In this document: positions 1-7,852 of the stretch, in pieces
Layout of the letters: every line of letters begins with the position of its first letter
How positions within the stretch are numbered: position 1 is the first letter of the stretch
Assembly: GCA_023454175.1 (NCBI GenBank)
Contig: JAEXRW010000018.1
Coordinates: forward strand, 62,001-126,000
Length of the DNA: 64,000 nt
Direction of reading: 5' to 3'
Source: Bacillota bacterium
GTDB lineage: Bacteria > Bacillota > Clostridia > Christensenellales > JAEXRW01
Position numbers and translations under genes: made by a program
Notes under the pieces: generated by a model
Databases searched by the model: none
Seen by the model: only the letters and a program-made list of their open reading frames with translations
What the model was told of the DNA's origin: nothing

Positions 1-49
1 GATCGTATTTCTCCATACTTCATCCCTTCCACTTTGATCATAAAACTAA

Positions 50-152
50 TTAATCCATGCCCGAAGGGCATTCCAAAACTCTCAACTGTCAACTATTTAA
101 TCCATGCCGCAGGCATTCCAAAATTCTTAACTCTTAATTATTAATTATTCAT
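50..152. repeat. Heptad repeat array A (two units)
   Basis: There are two consecutive units. Each is a short ATGCC...GGCAT hairpin followed by AT-rich 7-base repeats: AACTCTC/AACTGTC/AACTATT in the first, CTCTTAA/TTATTAA/TTATTCA in the second. The array ends directly at the stop codon of the E2 gene. The same architecture recurs at 3729, 7807, 10199, 29478 and 60785. No coding function is visible. Confidence 0.7.
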
Positions 153-1466
153 TTAAGTTAACAGCATGGGTGCGAAGTTCTGCAGTGCGTCGCAGATGTC
201 CTTCAGGCACCGCGCCGCCGGTGCGCCGTCCAGCGCCCGGTGGTCAAATGTCAGCGAAAGCCCCATCGCCTTGTATGTCTCGATCCGCCCGTTTTTCTCC
301 CGCACGCGGTCGATCAGCGTGTTCACGCCCAGGATGGCCGTCTGTGGCGGGTTGATTACGGGTGTGAACATCTCCACTCCCAGGGTACCGAGGTTGGTGA
401 TGGTAAATGTCCCGCCTGTGAGCTTCTCGGGTGCGATGCGCCCGCTCTGCGCCTCTTCCGCCAGCTTCTTGGCTTCCTTGGATATTTCGATCAGGCTCAT
501 TTTGTCTGCGTTGAATAGCGTCGGCACGAGCAGTCCTCGCGGGGTATCCACGGCCATGCCAAGGTGGACCCCGCTGAAATAGCGCATCCTGTCCCCCAGG
601 AAGTGCGCGTTGGCGTCTTTATGGTTTTTCAGTACGCGCGAGACCGCATACAGGATGATATCGTTGAGGGTGATGTTGGGCAGCCCCATCTTAGCTCCCG
701 CTTCCTTCACCTGCGCGCGGAAATCCAATACCGATGTCGCGTCGAAGGAAGAATGGAGTGTTAATTGGGCCAGCTCGCTCAATGAAGTGTGCATCGCCTT
801 TGCGATAATTTTTCGGATATTGGGCAGCGGCACATCGGTGTATTCCCCCGCGGGTTGAACGGTCGAAGCGGCTATAGGGGTATCGCCGATCCCCACTTTC
901 CCGCCGATGGCCGAGCCTTCACTCCCGCCTATCCCGGCAGAATACGCCGCAGCGGTCAGGCGGCCCACGCCGTCTTTCTCCAGCTGCAGGATATCGCGCT
1001 CGATGATGCGGCCGTTCGGTCCGGTGGGTATGGCCTGTGTATAGTCGATCTTCTTCTCGGCAGCGGCGTTTTTCGCCCGCGGTGAGATGAAGACATCTCC
1101 GGACGTCTGTACGCTAACGATGGGTTCGTTTTGCACTTCTTTGACCGGTTGGACTGTCTTTGCTTCTGCCTTGGTTTCTTCCCTGGGCTGGTCGGTGCCT
1201 CCTGCCAGCAGCGAAGAGATATCCTCCCCCGCCTTGCCTACGACTGCCACCGCTTCCAGGCACGGCACGTCGTCTCCTTCTGCATGCAGGATCTTCAGCA
1301 GCGTCCCCTCGACCTTTGCTTCCTCGTCAAATGCCGCCTTGTCCGTCTCATACGAAAAGAGCACTTCACCTTTCTTTACTTCGCTGCCTTCAGCCTTGTG
1401 CCATTTCGTGACGACGCAGCTTTCCACCGATTGCCCCTGCCTGGGCATGATCACGATCTCCGCCAA
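153..1466 (-). CDS. Dihydrolipoamide acyltransferase (E2) of a 2-oxoacid or acetoin dehydrogenase complex
   Basis: This is the E2 core enzyme, which moves an acyl group from its lipoyl arm to CoA. Three parts are visible. The N-terminal lipoyl domain has the lipoylated Lys in ETDKA near residue 43. A peripheral-subunit (E3) binding domain begins at ISPRAKNAA. The C-terminal catalytic domain ends with the active-site motif FDHRALDG. Length (about 437 residues) is normal. An AGGAGGG at 1473-1479 directly abuts the upstream ATG at 1472 but lies 6 bases from TTG at 1466, so I chose TTG. No E1 or E3 gene is seen next to it; partners could lie to the left of the window. Pyruvate, acetoin or a branched-chain acid could be the substrate; the sequence does not decide. 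TGTTAAT half-sites upstream suggest control by the divergent TetR protein. Confidence 0.88.
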   Translation of the reverse strand: MAEIVIMPRQGQSVESCVVTKWHKAEGSEVKKGEVLFSYETDKAAFDEEAKVEGTLLKILHAEGDDVPCLEAVAVVGKAGEDISSLLAGGTDQPREETKAEAKTVQPVKEVQNEPIVSVQTSGDVFISPRAKNAAAEKKIDYTQAIPTGPNGRIIERDILQLEKDGVGRLTAAAYSAGIGGSEGSAIGGKVGIGDTPIAASTVQPAGEYTDVPLPNIRKIIAKAMHTSLSELAQLTLHSSFDATSVLDFRAQVKEAGAKMGLPNITLNDIILYAVSRVLKNHKDANAHFLGDRMRYFSGVHLGMAVDTPRGLLVPTLFNADKMSLIEISKEAKKLAEEAQSGRIAPEKLTGGTFTITNLGTLGVEMFTPVINPPQTAILGVNTLIDRVREKNGRIETYKAMGLSLTFDHRALDGAPAARCLKDICDALQNFAPMLLT

Positions 1467-1485
1467 GCCCATCCCTCCTGAAATA

Positions 1486-1513
1486 TGTTAATATTTATAA
1501 CGTCTGTGTTAAT
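1486..1513. promoter_or_regulatory. Putative TetR half-sites in front of the E2 gene
   Basis: TGTTAAT occurs at 1486-1492 and again at 1507-1513, 21 bases apart (two helical turns). The same TGTTAA half-site forms the palindromes at 1618-1634 and 2269-2283. Regulation of the E2 gene by the adjacent TetR protein is an inference. Confidence 0.35.
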
Positions 1514-1591
1514 TATTCACACTCTCCAGACATATATTATCATCTGCGATTCGCTTTGTAAATAAACAATCGGGCTGATTTTGTGATGTGC

Positions 1592-1620
1592 TTGCAATTT
1601 ATTTTAATAGGGAATATACT
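1592..1620 (+). promoter_or_regulatory. Promoter of the TetR gene
   Basis: A -35 element TTGCAA (1592-1597) and a -10 element TATACT (1615-1620) are separated by exactly 17 bases. The palindromic operator begins inside the -10 element, as expected for an autorepressor. Confidence 0.6.
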
Positions 1621-1634
1621 TAACAGTGTTAAGT
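1618..1634. promoter_or_regulatory. TetR operator, copy 1
   Basis: ACTTAACAGTGTTAAGT is a 17-base palindrome, perfect apart from its central base. It overlaps the -10 element of the TetR promoter. Its 13-base core, TTAACA-N-TGTTAA, recurs in front of the MFS gene. Confidence 0.6.
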
Positions 1635-1649
1635 ATGGAGGTGATCGGC

Positions 1650-2252
1650 ATGGGTATACAGCAGAGGCGTCAGCGCCAGAAGGAAAACCTCCGGCAGGCC
1701 ATCCTGGAGGCCGCGGAGGAACTGTATGTCACAGAGGGGTTTGACCATGTCTCCATGCGCCGTATCGCCGAAAAGATTGAATACTCCCCCACCACCATCT
1801 ATCTGTATTTCAAGGACAAGGCGGAGCTGCTTTCCGCCATCCTGGAAGGTTACAATGCCCGTCTTTATGAAAAGCTCCTGCAGGTCATGGATATGGACCA
1901 TCCTGTATCATCGCTCAAAAAAGGTATGCGGGTGTATATTGATTTTGGTCTGGATAACCCGGGTTTTTACAGGCTGGCTTTTCTTCACACCCAGGGTTTC
2001 AGGACAGAGGATTATCTTGCGGAAAATTCGTATGGCGCCAAATCGTATATGAACCTGCGCCTCCATGTGGAAGCGTGCATCCGTGATGGCTCGTTCCGGT
2101 ATATGGATGTAGACCTCGCCACGCAGGTCATATGGTCCATGAACCACGGCATGGCTTCCATTTTGATCACGAACCCCAATTTCCCCTGGGTGGACAAGGA
2201 TGCTTTGATATCCGCATCCATTGAACAGGCTGTTGCAGGGTTTTTGCGTTAA
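1650..2252 (+). CDS. TetR/AcrR-family transcriptional regulator
   Basis: A one-component repressor of about 200 residues. The N-terminal helix-turn-helix is plain: RQAILEAAEELYVTEGF, then MRRIAEKIEYSPTTIYLYF, the TetR signature. The C-terminal ligand domain is variable, as usual, and gives no hint of the ligand. I chose ATG at 1650 because a strong GGAGG (1637-1641) lies 8 bases upstream; an upstream GTG at 1626 would overlap the operator. The gene is divergent from the E2 gene and precedes the MFS exporter in the same direction. Matching palindromes in front of both itself and the exporter suggest autoregulation and control of efflux. Confidence 0.9.
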   Translation: MGIQQRRQRQKENLRQAILEAAEELYVTEGFDHVSMRRIAEKIEYSPTTIYLYFKDKAELLSAILEGYNARLYEKLLQVMDMDHPVSSLKKGMRVYIDFGLDNPGFYRLAFLHTQGFRTEDYLAENSYGAKSYMNLRLHVEACIRDGSFRYMDVDLATQVIWSMNHGMASILITNPNFPWVDKDALISASIEQAVAGFLR

Positions 2253-2268
2253 TTTTTTTTGATGTTAT

Positions 2269-2283
2269 ATTAACATTGTTAAT
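2269..2283. promoter_or_regulatory. TetR operator, copy 2 (MFS promoter region)
   Basis: ATTAACATTGTTAAT is a 15-base palindrome with one central mismatch. It shares the TTAACA-N-TGTTAA core with the operator at 1618-1634 and lies 35 bases before the MFS start codon. Confidence 0.6.
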
Positions 2284-2318
2284 TTTATTAATATAGTTAA
2301 TTAAGGAGGTACTCAGTC

Positions 2319-3656
2319 TTGAACATGGATTCTGCAGTCAGGCCCGCCCGTACCGGCGTTTTTCGCAACCGGAACTTCCTCCTCCTCTTCTCCGGAAAAG
2401 TCATCTCCCAGTTCGGTGACCAGGTGTTTCTTTTTGCGCTCGGATGGTACATCCTTTTCATCACGCATTCGAGCCTTCAGATGGCGATATTCCTTGCCAT
2501 CGAAAATATCGTGCTCGCCCTGCTGTCCCCGCTCGGCGGTATCGTGGCGGATCGTCTGGACCGGAAGCGTCTTCTGATATGGACCGATTTCATCCGTGCG
2601 GCGGTGGTACTGGCCATGTCGCTGCTGTTCTTTCAGGGGCAGCTCCAGCTTTGGATCATTTATGTGAGCGCGGCGCTTTTGGGGGTATGCGGTTCGGTGT
2701 TTTCTCCCGCGGCAAGTGCGATCATCCCCGATATCGTAAAACCGGGCGACCTCACCGTGGCCATGTCCGCCAACCAGTTCACCCTGAATTTCTGCACCGT
2801 CCTGGGTATGGTGACGGGCGGCATTCTCTACAATACCATCGGTATTTTTGCCATTTTCGTTTTCAATGCCCTGTCCTACATCGTTTCAGGCGTTCTGGAG
2901 GCCTGTTTATCCTTGCCGCGCCGGGAAAAGGTTTCTTCCGGCAAGGCCTCGTTTTTCCGGGAAGCTGCCGGGGTGGCCAGGGGGCTGAGGGAAGGTGGCA
3001 GGTACATCCTGCGCGATAAGCCTGTCCTGCACCTGATCCTGATGAATATGATGGTAAACTTTCTTGCGTTTCCCATCGTGTTGATATACCTGCCCTACCT
3101 CTTCAATGTGATCCTGTCTGCCATACCTGTTCAGCTCTCGCTCTCGCAGGCGGCTGTGTGGACGGGTATGATCGCGGGCGCTTTTCTCGTGCCCCTCATG
3201 CGAAAACGCGGTCTGCGAAGCCATATCATCACCGGGTTGATCGTGATGGCCGGCAGCGGCTTCCCGGGAATCCTGATGTTGATCCCGCAGTTCGTGCCGT
3301 TTTTCGGTCATTGGGGCGTATGTGCGCTGTGGACGGTCACGGGGGCTTTTTGCGGGTTTGCCGCCAGCCTTTTCGTGATCCCCATGTATGTGTTCTTCCA
3401 GCAGCGCGTCACACCCGGGATCAGGGGCACCTTCTGGGGGTTGGAAGGCTCCCTGCGTACATTTTCCAATTGCGCCGGCTACATTTTCGCAGGGTTCCTC
3501 GCCCAGGCCGTTCCGTTCGGATATATCTTTCTCGTCATGGCTTTCCTGTTCTTTGCCATGGCTGCATGGGCCTCCGCGTTGCGCTCGCTGAAGGATCTGC
3601 ATTCCGCGCCTCCGGTGGAAGCCCCGCCTGCTGTGCAAATACAAAATGAGGGGTGA
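2319..3656 (+). CDS. MFS transporter, DHA3 (macrolide-efflux-like) type
   Basis: A 12-helix major facilitator of about 445 residues. The opening, FRNRNFLLLFSGKVISQFGD, is typical of the DHA3/MefA-like branch. The loop between helices 2 and 3 has the MFS motif-A variant GGIVADRLDRKRLLIWTD. Likely role: proton-driven export of a hydrophobic compound across the cytoplasmic membrane; the substrate is unknown. The start is TTG at 2319, 8 bases after AAGGAGGT; the ATG at 2325 would be 14 bases away. It follows the TetR gene and carries its own operator-like palindrome, so it is probably induced by the TetR ligand. Confidence 0.88.
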   Translation: MNMDSAVRPARTGVFRNRNFLLLFSGKVISQFGDQVFLFALGWYILFITHSSLQMAIFLAIENIVLALLSPLGGIVADRLDRKRLLIWTDFIRAAVVLAMSLLFFQGQLQLWIIYVSAALLGVCGSVFSPAASAIIPDIVKPGDLTVAMSANQFTLNFCTVLGMVTGGILYNTIGIFAIFVFNALSYIVSGVLEACLSLPRREKVSSGKASFFREAAGVARGLREGGRYILRDKPVLHLILMNMMVNFLAFPIVLIYLPYLFNVILSAIPVQLSLSQAAVWTGMIAGAFLVPLMRKRGLRSHIITGLIVMAGSGFPGILMLIPQFVPFFGHWGVCALWTVTGAFCGFAASLFVIPMYVFFQQRVTPGIRGTFWGLEGSLRTFSNCAGYIFAGFLAQAVPFGYIFLVMAFLFFAMAAWASALRSLKDLHSAPPVEAPPAVQIQNEG

Positions 3657-3728
3657 TTTTTTCCGCCCCTCAATGCAAGCTTCCATGGAACACGTTAATT
3701 TTTCTTTTTGATTAGCATGTCCTTGCTC

Positions 3729-3815
3729 CAAAGGGAGCATATAACCTGTAAAGGTCATATGCTCCCTTCGCATTCACAATTCTCAATTTTCAATTGTCAA
3801 TTCTCAATTATTATA
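3729..3815. repeat. Heptad repeat array B with GGGAGCAT hairpin
   Basis: An inverted repeat (arms 3731-3746 and 3753-3768, one mismatch, core GGGAGCATAT) is followed by five tandem heptamers: CAATTCT, CAATTTT, CAATTGT, CAATTCT, CAATTAT. The last one runs into the stop codon of the SorE-like gene. The hairpin may also end transcription from either of the two convergent genes. Confidence 0.7.
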
Positions 3816-5073
3816 TCGGTTTTGCGTGCGCCAGCAGGTACTTTTCTGCCTCCGCGCTCCACAGCCCGTTCGTCTTCTTCACGATTCTGGCCAGTTCCAG
3901 ATACATCCCGTCGTTCTTCCCCTTGTCCTCCAGGTCGGCTATGGCGGTGAGCGGCATCGAGATGCCCGTGTAGATCAGCTTTTTCCCGCCCGGGATATGC
4001 GGCAGGTCCAGCGTGGTGGCAGGCACGCAGTCCAGTCCCCCCACATGCGTCACCATCACGGTGGGGTTGATGGCGCCCTTGGCCATGAGTTCCAGCGCCT
4101 CGCGCATGTCGTCGATGTTCCCGCCCGTGGTGCCCACGATGTGCGTCGAACTGTAATGAACGTTATAGAAATTGAATTCCGCCTTGAATTCCGTGTTGCT
4201 GGGCCCCGCGAAGAAGTTCAGGCACCCGTTCATGCCCAGTATCGCGTCCCCCTGCTCCACCACCGGCCGCACAGGCGCGAATACGTACACGTCGTCATAC
4301 CCGGTGCCCCCCGATAGCTTCATCAGCTCTTTGACAGCGTCCCCCTCTTTGGTATTCAGATAGATCAGCGTCACGCCCTCTTTCTTCGCGTCCTCCGGGG
4401 TGAATATGCTCTTGGCCCTGTTCAGCCGTGTATCGTCGATGTCTGTCACCACCAGCAGCGAAGGCCTCCTGCCCGGGGTATGCAGCGCGTAATCGATCGC
4501 GCCCAGCCCCATCGGCCCCACGGCCGCCAGCAGCGCCATCTTGCCGCCCTGTACGATGCCCATCTTGTGGACATAGCTGCCCTGCTCGGTGTGGTACTGC
4601 GCGTGGAAGGCGCCGATGATGCAGCTCATCGGCTCCGCCAGCGAACCCGGGAAATAGATATCCGAGTCGTATTTCAGCAGGCAGTCCATCTCCATGATCT
4701 CGGGCGGGATGATCACATATGTTGCGTCCCCCCCGCAGTACTGGAAGGAATAGCCCGGCGCTGTCAGTGACCCGTTTTTGTTGTGCGCCGGCTGTATGGA
4801 GAAATTTTCGCCGGGGGAAAATTTCCCCTGCCACTTCTTCCCCACTTCTTTTATGATCCCGCAGAATTCATGCCCGATGATGATCGGGTTCTTGGCCACG
4901 TCATCGGGTACGCGCTTGTGGTCCGCCCCCTGCACCGCCGCCTTGTAGCTGGACATGCACAGCGAGTCCGACACCACCTGCGCCAGGATCTCGTCGTCCT
5001 TTATCTTCGGCAGTTCAAATGATTCCAATCTCAGGTCGTTTATTCCGTATAGTCTGACAGCCTTTGTCTGCAT
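3811..5073 (-). CDS. sorE: L-sorbose-1-phosphate reductase-like zinc alcohol dehydrogenase
   Basis: A medium-chain dehydrogenase of 420 residues. It resembles SorE (L-sorbose 1-phosphate to D-glucitol 6-phosphate) along its whole length as I recall that family: the opening QTKAVRLYGINDLRLESF, the zinc-site region IIIGHEFCGII, the CLNFFAGP segment, HYSSTHIVGTTGGNIDDMR and the closing AEKYLLAHA. A cofactor-binding region surrounds LLAAVGPMGLGAIDYALH. The start at 5073 follows AAGGAAAGGG. Its neighbour is a sorbitol-6-phosphate dehydrogenase, which fits a sorbose/sorbitol phosphate route. No sugar PTS gene is present nearby. A related sugar-phosphate dehydrogenase activity cannot be excluded. 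Confidence 0.78.
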   Translation of the reverse strand: MQTKAVRLYGINDLRLESFELPKIKDDEILAQVVSDSLCMSSYKAAVQGADHKRVPDDVAKNPIIIGHEFCGIIKEVGKKWQGKFSPGENFSIQPAHNKNGSLTAPGYSFQYCGGDATYVIIPPEIMEMDCLLKYDSDIYFPGSLAEPMSCIIGAFHAQYHTEQGSYVHKMGIVQGGKMALLAAVGPMGLGAIDYALHTPGRRPSLLVVTDIDDTRLNRAKSIFTPEDAKKEGVTLIYLNTKEGDAVKELMKLSGGTGYDDVYVFAPVRPVVEQGDAILGMNGCLNFFAGPSNTEFKAEFNFYNVHYSSTHIVGTTGGNIDDMREALELMAKGAINPTVMVTHVGGLDCVPATTLDLPHIPGGKKLIYTGISMPLTAIADLEDKGKNDGMYLELARIVKKTNGLWSAEAEKYLLAHAKPI

Positions 5074-5536
5074 ATTTCTCGCCCTTTCCTTTTTATGAAC
5101 CTTTTTATCTTTTACACATGTTGCCTCATAACCAATCAAATAGAATAAACATAAACAATTTCATGTTTTCCATTCTTAGCTCCCTCAGACGAGGGAGCTG
5201 TCACCGAAGGTGACTGAAGGAGGGAATGCTGTTGGGTCACAATTGTTAAATAAGTTTGCTTCTTGCTTTTGCTCGTTATCTATTATTCATGGGCAATAGG
5301 ATTTGCGAGGAGATTTGCCACGCGCGCACGCGTTAATGCCTAGGAGCGAGCGCGTAGGAATAGCATCGCTATTTCAAGTGTTCAGTGACAAAGCCTTCGT
5401 GCCAATTCCTGACGGAAGATAACCGTGCTAACCGCAGGTAATATCAACGATCAACGCCGAAGGCGTTATGCCTCTCTTCCAATACCCGACAAATAAACCG
5501 CAAAGATGCCACACGAATGAAACAGGCTCCCCGACT
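5074..5536. other. 463-base intergenic region between the sorE-like and srlD-like genes
   Basis: It holds the hairpin-rich dispersed repeat at 5178-5225. It also holds a smaller hairpin, AACGCCGAAGGCGTT, at about 5452-5466, close to the 3' end of the srlD-like gene, and AT-rich sequence before the sorE-like start. No convincing coding region is seen on either strand. Confidence 0.5.
5178..5225. repeat. Double-hairpin dispersed repeat, copy 1
   Basis: Two adjacent hairpins are visible. The first is AGCTCCCTC, loop AGAC, GAGGGAGCT (5178-5199). The second is GTCACC, loop GAAG, GTGAC. A purine-rich tail GAAGGAGGG follows. A related copy lies at 45619-45690 and a more divergent one near 60705-60770. 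Confidence 0.6.
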
Positions 5537-6334
5537 TTAATTCATCTCTTGTCCGCCGGCCACGTTCAGCGCCTGTCCCGTGATGTAGCTTGCCTCGTCG
5601 CTCGCCAGGAATACCATCATGTTTGCCACATCCTCGTATTCACAGGTACGCCCCAGCGGCACCTGCGCCATGTATTTGGCCAGCAGTTGTTCCTCCGTGA
5701 TGCCCTGGTTCCTGGAGTACTGTTTGATCAGGCTGTTTTCCCCCACCCGCCACAGCGGCGAATTCAGCAGGTTGCCCGGGCAGATGGCGTTGGAGCGGAT
5801 GTTGTATGGCGCCAGTTCCAGTGCCAGGCTCTGCACCAGCCCGATCCCGCCGAATTTGGACGCCGGGTATGCGCTGTTTTTCACGCTTCCTTTTTTCCCG
5901 GATTTGCTGTTGATCTGGATGATGTTGCCCGCGTTGTGCTTTTTGAAGACCGGTACGCACGCCTTGCAGATGTTGAAGCACCCGCACAGGTTCACGTCTA
6001 TCACCTTTTTCCACATCCCCGCGTCCATCTCGTCGATCGCGCCGGAGAAAAGGATCGCCGCGTTGGATACCAGGATGTCCACGGTGCCAAATTTCGCTAC
6101 CGTTTCCGCCACCGCCGTTTCGCATTGCGCGTAGTCCGTCACGTCGCATTTCACCGCGATGGCTTCGTCCAGCTGGTCCGCCACCGCCTGTGCGCTTAGG
6201 ATGTTGATGTCCGCCACGGCCACCTTGCAGCCTTCCTCGGCCAGCCTCATACACAGCGCCTCGCCCAGTCCCTGTCCGCCGCCCGTCACGATGGCCACCT
6301 TGCCTTTGAGCCTCTGCCACTCTCTTTTCTGCAT
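5537..6334 (-). CDS. srlD: Sorbitol-6-phosphate 2-dehydrogenase (short-chain dehydrogenase)
   Basis: An SDR of 265 residues that should interconvert D-glucitol 6-phosphate and fructose 6-phosphate with NAD. The glycine-rich motif is TGGGQGLG. The NAA motif of the fold is in VSNAAIL. The segment IIQINSKSGKKGSVKNSAYP continues into ASKFGG, giving the SDR Ser/Tyr/Lys triad in the form characteristic of SrlD/GutD. The end, ITGQALNVAGGQEM, also matches that subgroup. The start at 6334 has AGAGAGGT upstream and a 17-base-spaced promoter at 6416-6444. It is transcribed toward the sorE-like gene, possibly as one unit across the repeat-bearing gap. Confidence 0.85.
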   Translation of the reverse strand: MQKREWQRLKGKVAIVTGGGQGLGEALCMRLAEEGCKVAVADINILSAQAVADQLDEAIAVKCDVTDYAQCETAVAETVAKFGTVDILVSNAAILFSGAIDEMDAGMWKKVIDVNLCGCFNICKACVPVFKKHNAGNIIQINSKSGKKGSVKNSAYPASKFGGIGLVQSLALELAPYNIRSNAICPGNLLNSPLWRVGENSLIKQYSRNQGITEEQLLAKYMAQVPLGRTCEYEDVANMMVFLASDEASYITGQALNVAGGQEMN

Positions 6335-6415
6335 GATCGCATGTACCTCTCTATATGAAATTAATTTGAATAATGAATACGTTATGACGCAATACCTGCT
6401 TGCAGCGATATAAAA

Positions 6416-6444
6416 AAAATAGCACATGCCCCTGTGAGCGTCAA
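6416..6444 (-). promoter_or_regulatory. Promoter of the srlD-like gene
   Basis: On the minus strand TTGACG (6439-6444) is followed after 17 bases by TATTTT (6416-6421). It fires away from the mtlD promoter, so the two genes share a 244-base divergent control region. Confidence 0.5.
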
Positions 6445-6515
6445 TATAAATAAATACTTTTTAACATGCAGTTATAAATAATTTGCATTTCCCTGTTATC
6501 TATTCACATTTGCGT

Positions 6516-6544
6516 TTGAAATCAAGCCCGCTTTGTTGTATGAT
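6516..6544 (+). promoter_or_regulatory. Promoter of mtlD
   Basis: TTGAAA (6516-6521), a spacer of 17 bases, then TATGAT (6539-6544), ending 34 bases before the mtlD start codon. Confidence 0.6.
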
Positions 6545-6578
6545 GGCCTTGCATGTTGAAATCGAAAGGATGCGTTTC

Positions 6579-7757
6579 ATGAAGGCAGTCATGTATGGTG
6601 CAGGCAATATCGGCAGGGGCTTCATCGGCCAGGCCATGAGCAGGTCGGGTTATGAAGTGGTGTTTGTGGATGTTGTGAAGGACGTTGTGGAGGCATTGAA
6701 CCGGCGGGGAAGCTACCCCGTCCGTGTCGTTTCCAATGATGATACGCATGAAGAGACGGTGGAGGGTGTCCGCGCCGTGGACGGGATGGACGCAGCCGCC
6801 GTCGCGCGGGAGATCGCTTCGGCGGATTTGATGGCCACTGCTGTCGGGGCCAATATCCTCCCCAGGATCGCGCCCGTCATCGCGCAGGGCCTGAAGGCGC
6901 GCTTTGATTCGGGTGCCCCGCCCCTGAATATCATCATCTGCGAAAACCTGCTGGATGCCAATAAGCTCCTGAAAAAGTGGATCGCCGAGGCGCTTCCGCA
7001 GGAATATGTTCCTATGCTGGATACCCGCGTGGGGTTTGTGGAGGCCTCCATCGGCCGCATGGTGCCCGTCATGACAAAGGATATGCAGGAGGGCGATATC
7101 CTCCGCGTCTGGGTGGAGCCATATGATGAGCTGCCTGTGGACCGGGATGCGTTCATTGGTGGCGTCCCCGCCCTGCACCACCTGCAGCCCTTTTCCCCGT
7201 TTGAATTCTATATCGAGCGCAAGCTTTTCATTCACAATCTCGGCCACGCCACCTGCGCCTATTTCGGCTTTCTGAAAGGGTATGAATTCATCTGGCAGGC
7301 CGTGAGCGATGCGGATATCCGCTCCAGGGCTTACGCCGTCATGTCCCAGTCCGCCGCCGGTCTCTCGGGATGCTTCGGCGTGCCCCAAAGCGAGATCTTT
7401 CTCCATGTCGAGGACTTGCTCTCCCGTTTCGGCAACCGCGCCCTGGGGGATTCCGTCGCGCGCGTGGGGCGCGATCCCCTGCGCAAGCTTTCCCCGCAGG
7501 ACCGCCTCGTGGGTTCCGTCCGGCTGTGCAAGAGCCAGGCCCTGCCCTATGAGCGCATCCTGGATTCCCTCGCGGCTGCATTGCTGTTCCATGACCCCTC
7601 CGACGAAGCTTCTGTACGGATGGCGGCTATGATCGAAGATCAGGGTGTGGAATCGTTCCTGAAAGACTGGTGCCGGTTGGACCAGGAAGATATCCCTGCT
7701 GTTGTCACCCGCTATCAGCAGTTGCAGTCGTGCCTCCGCTCACGTGTTGAAATCTGA
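6579..7757 (+). CDS. mtlD: Mannitol-1-phosphate 5-dehydrogenase
   Basis: A long-chain polyol dehydrogenase (392 residues) that oxidises mannitol 1-phosphate to fructose 6-phosphate with NAD. The N-terminal nucleotide fold begins MKAVMYGAGNIGRGFIG. The conserved ICENLLDANKLL follows near residue 110. DTRVGFVEASIGRMVPV and KLFIHNLGHATCAYFGF carry the substrate and catalytic region. ATG at 6579 has AAAGGA 8 bases upstream; an upstream in-frame ATG is not supported. No mannitol PTS (mtlA, mtlF) is next to it, so the substrate may come from elsewhere or the enzyme may work in mannitol synthesis. It is divergent from the srlD-like gene; both meet at fructose 6-phosphate. Confidence 0.93.
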   Translation: MKAVMYGAGNIGRGFIGQAMSRSGYEVVFVDVVKDVVEALNRRGSYPVRVVSNDDTHEETVEGVRAVDGMDAAAVAREIASADLMATAVGANILPRIAPVIAQGLKARFDSGAPPLNIIICENLLDANKLLKKWIAEALPQEYVPMLDTRVGFVEASIGRMVPVMTKDMQEGDILRVWVEPYDELPVDRDAFIGGVPALHHLQPFSPFEFYIERKLFIHNLGHATCAYFGFLKGYEFIWQAVSDADIRSRAYAVMSQSAAGLSGCFGVPQSEIFLHVEDLLSRFGNRALGDSVARVGRDPLRKLSPQDRLVGSVRLCKSQALPYERILDSLAAALLFHDPSDEASVRMAAMIEDQGVESFLKDWCRLDQEDIPAVVTRYQQLQSCLRSRVEI

Positions 7758-7770
7758 TTGGATATACAAA

Positions 7771-7806
7771 AGCCCTGCAATATTCAAATTGCAGGGCCTT
7801 TATTTT
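7771..7806 (+). terminator. Rho-independent terminator after mtlD
   Basis: GCCCTGCAA (7772-7780) pairs with TTGCAGGGC (7789-7797) and is followed by CTTTATTTT. The A-rich left side lets it act on minus-strand transcripts too. Confidence 0.85.
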
Positions 7807-7852
7807 CATGCCCGGGGGGCATACCGAAATTTTTAATTATTAATTTTCAATT
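7807..7852. repeat. Heptad repeat array C
   Basis: The hairpin ATGCCCGGGGGGCAT is followed by 7-base units TTTTTAA, TTATTAA, TTTTCAA, TTATACT. These run directly into the stop codon of the minus-strand gene at 7851. Confidence 0.65.

Noticed and set aside
50..152. Heptad arrays as a CRISPR array
   Set aside because: Units are 7 bases with no spacers, and no cas genes are present.
1626..1649. GTG at 1626 as the start of the TetR gene
   Set aside because: It would lie inside the operator palindrome and lacks a ribosome site; ATG at 1650 has GGAGG at ideal spacing.
3811..5073. Threonine or sorbitol dehydrogenase as the name of the zinc dehydrogenase
   Set aside because: Whole-length features, including both termini, fit the sorbose-1-phosphate reductase group better, and a sorbitol-6-phosphate dehydrogenase is adjacent.
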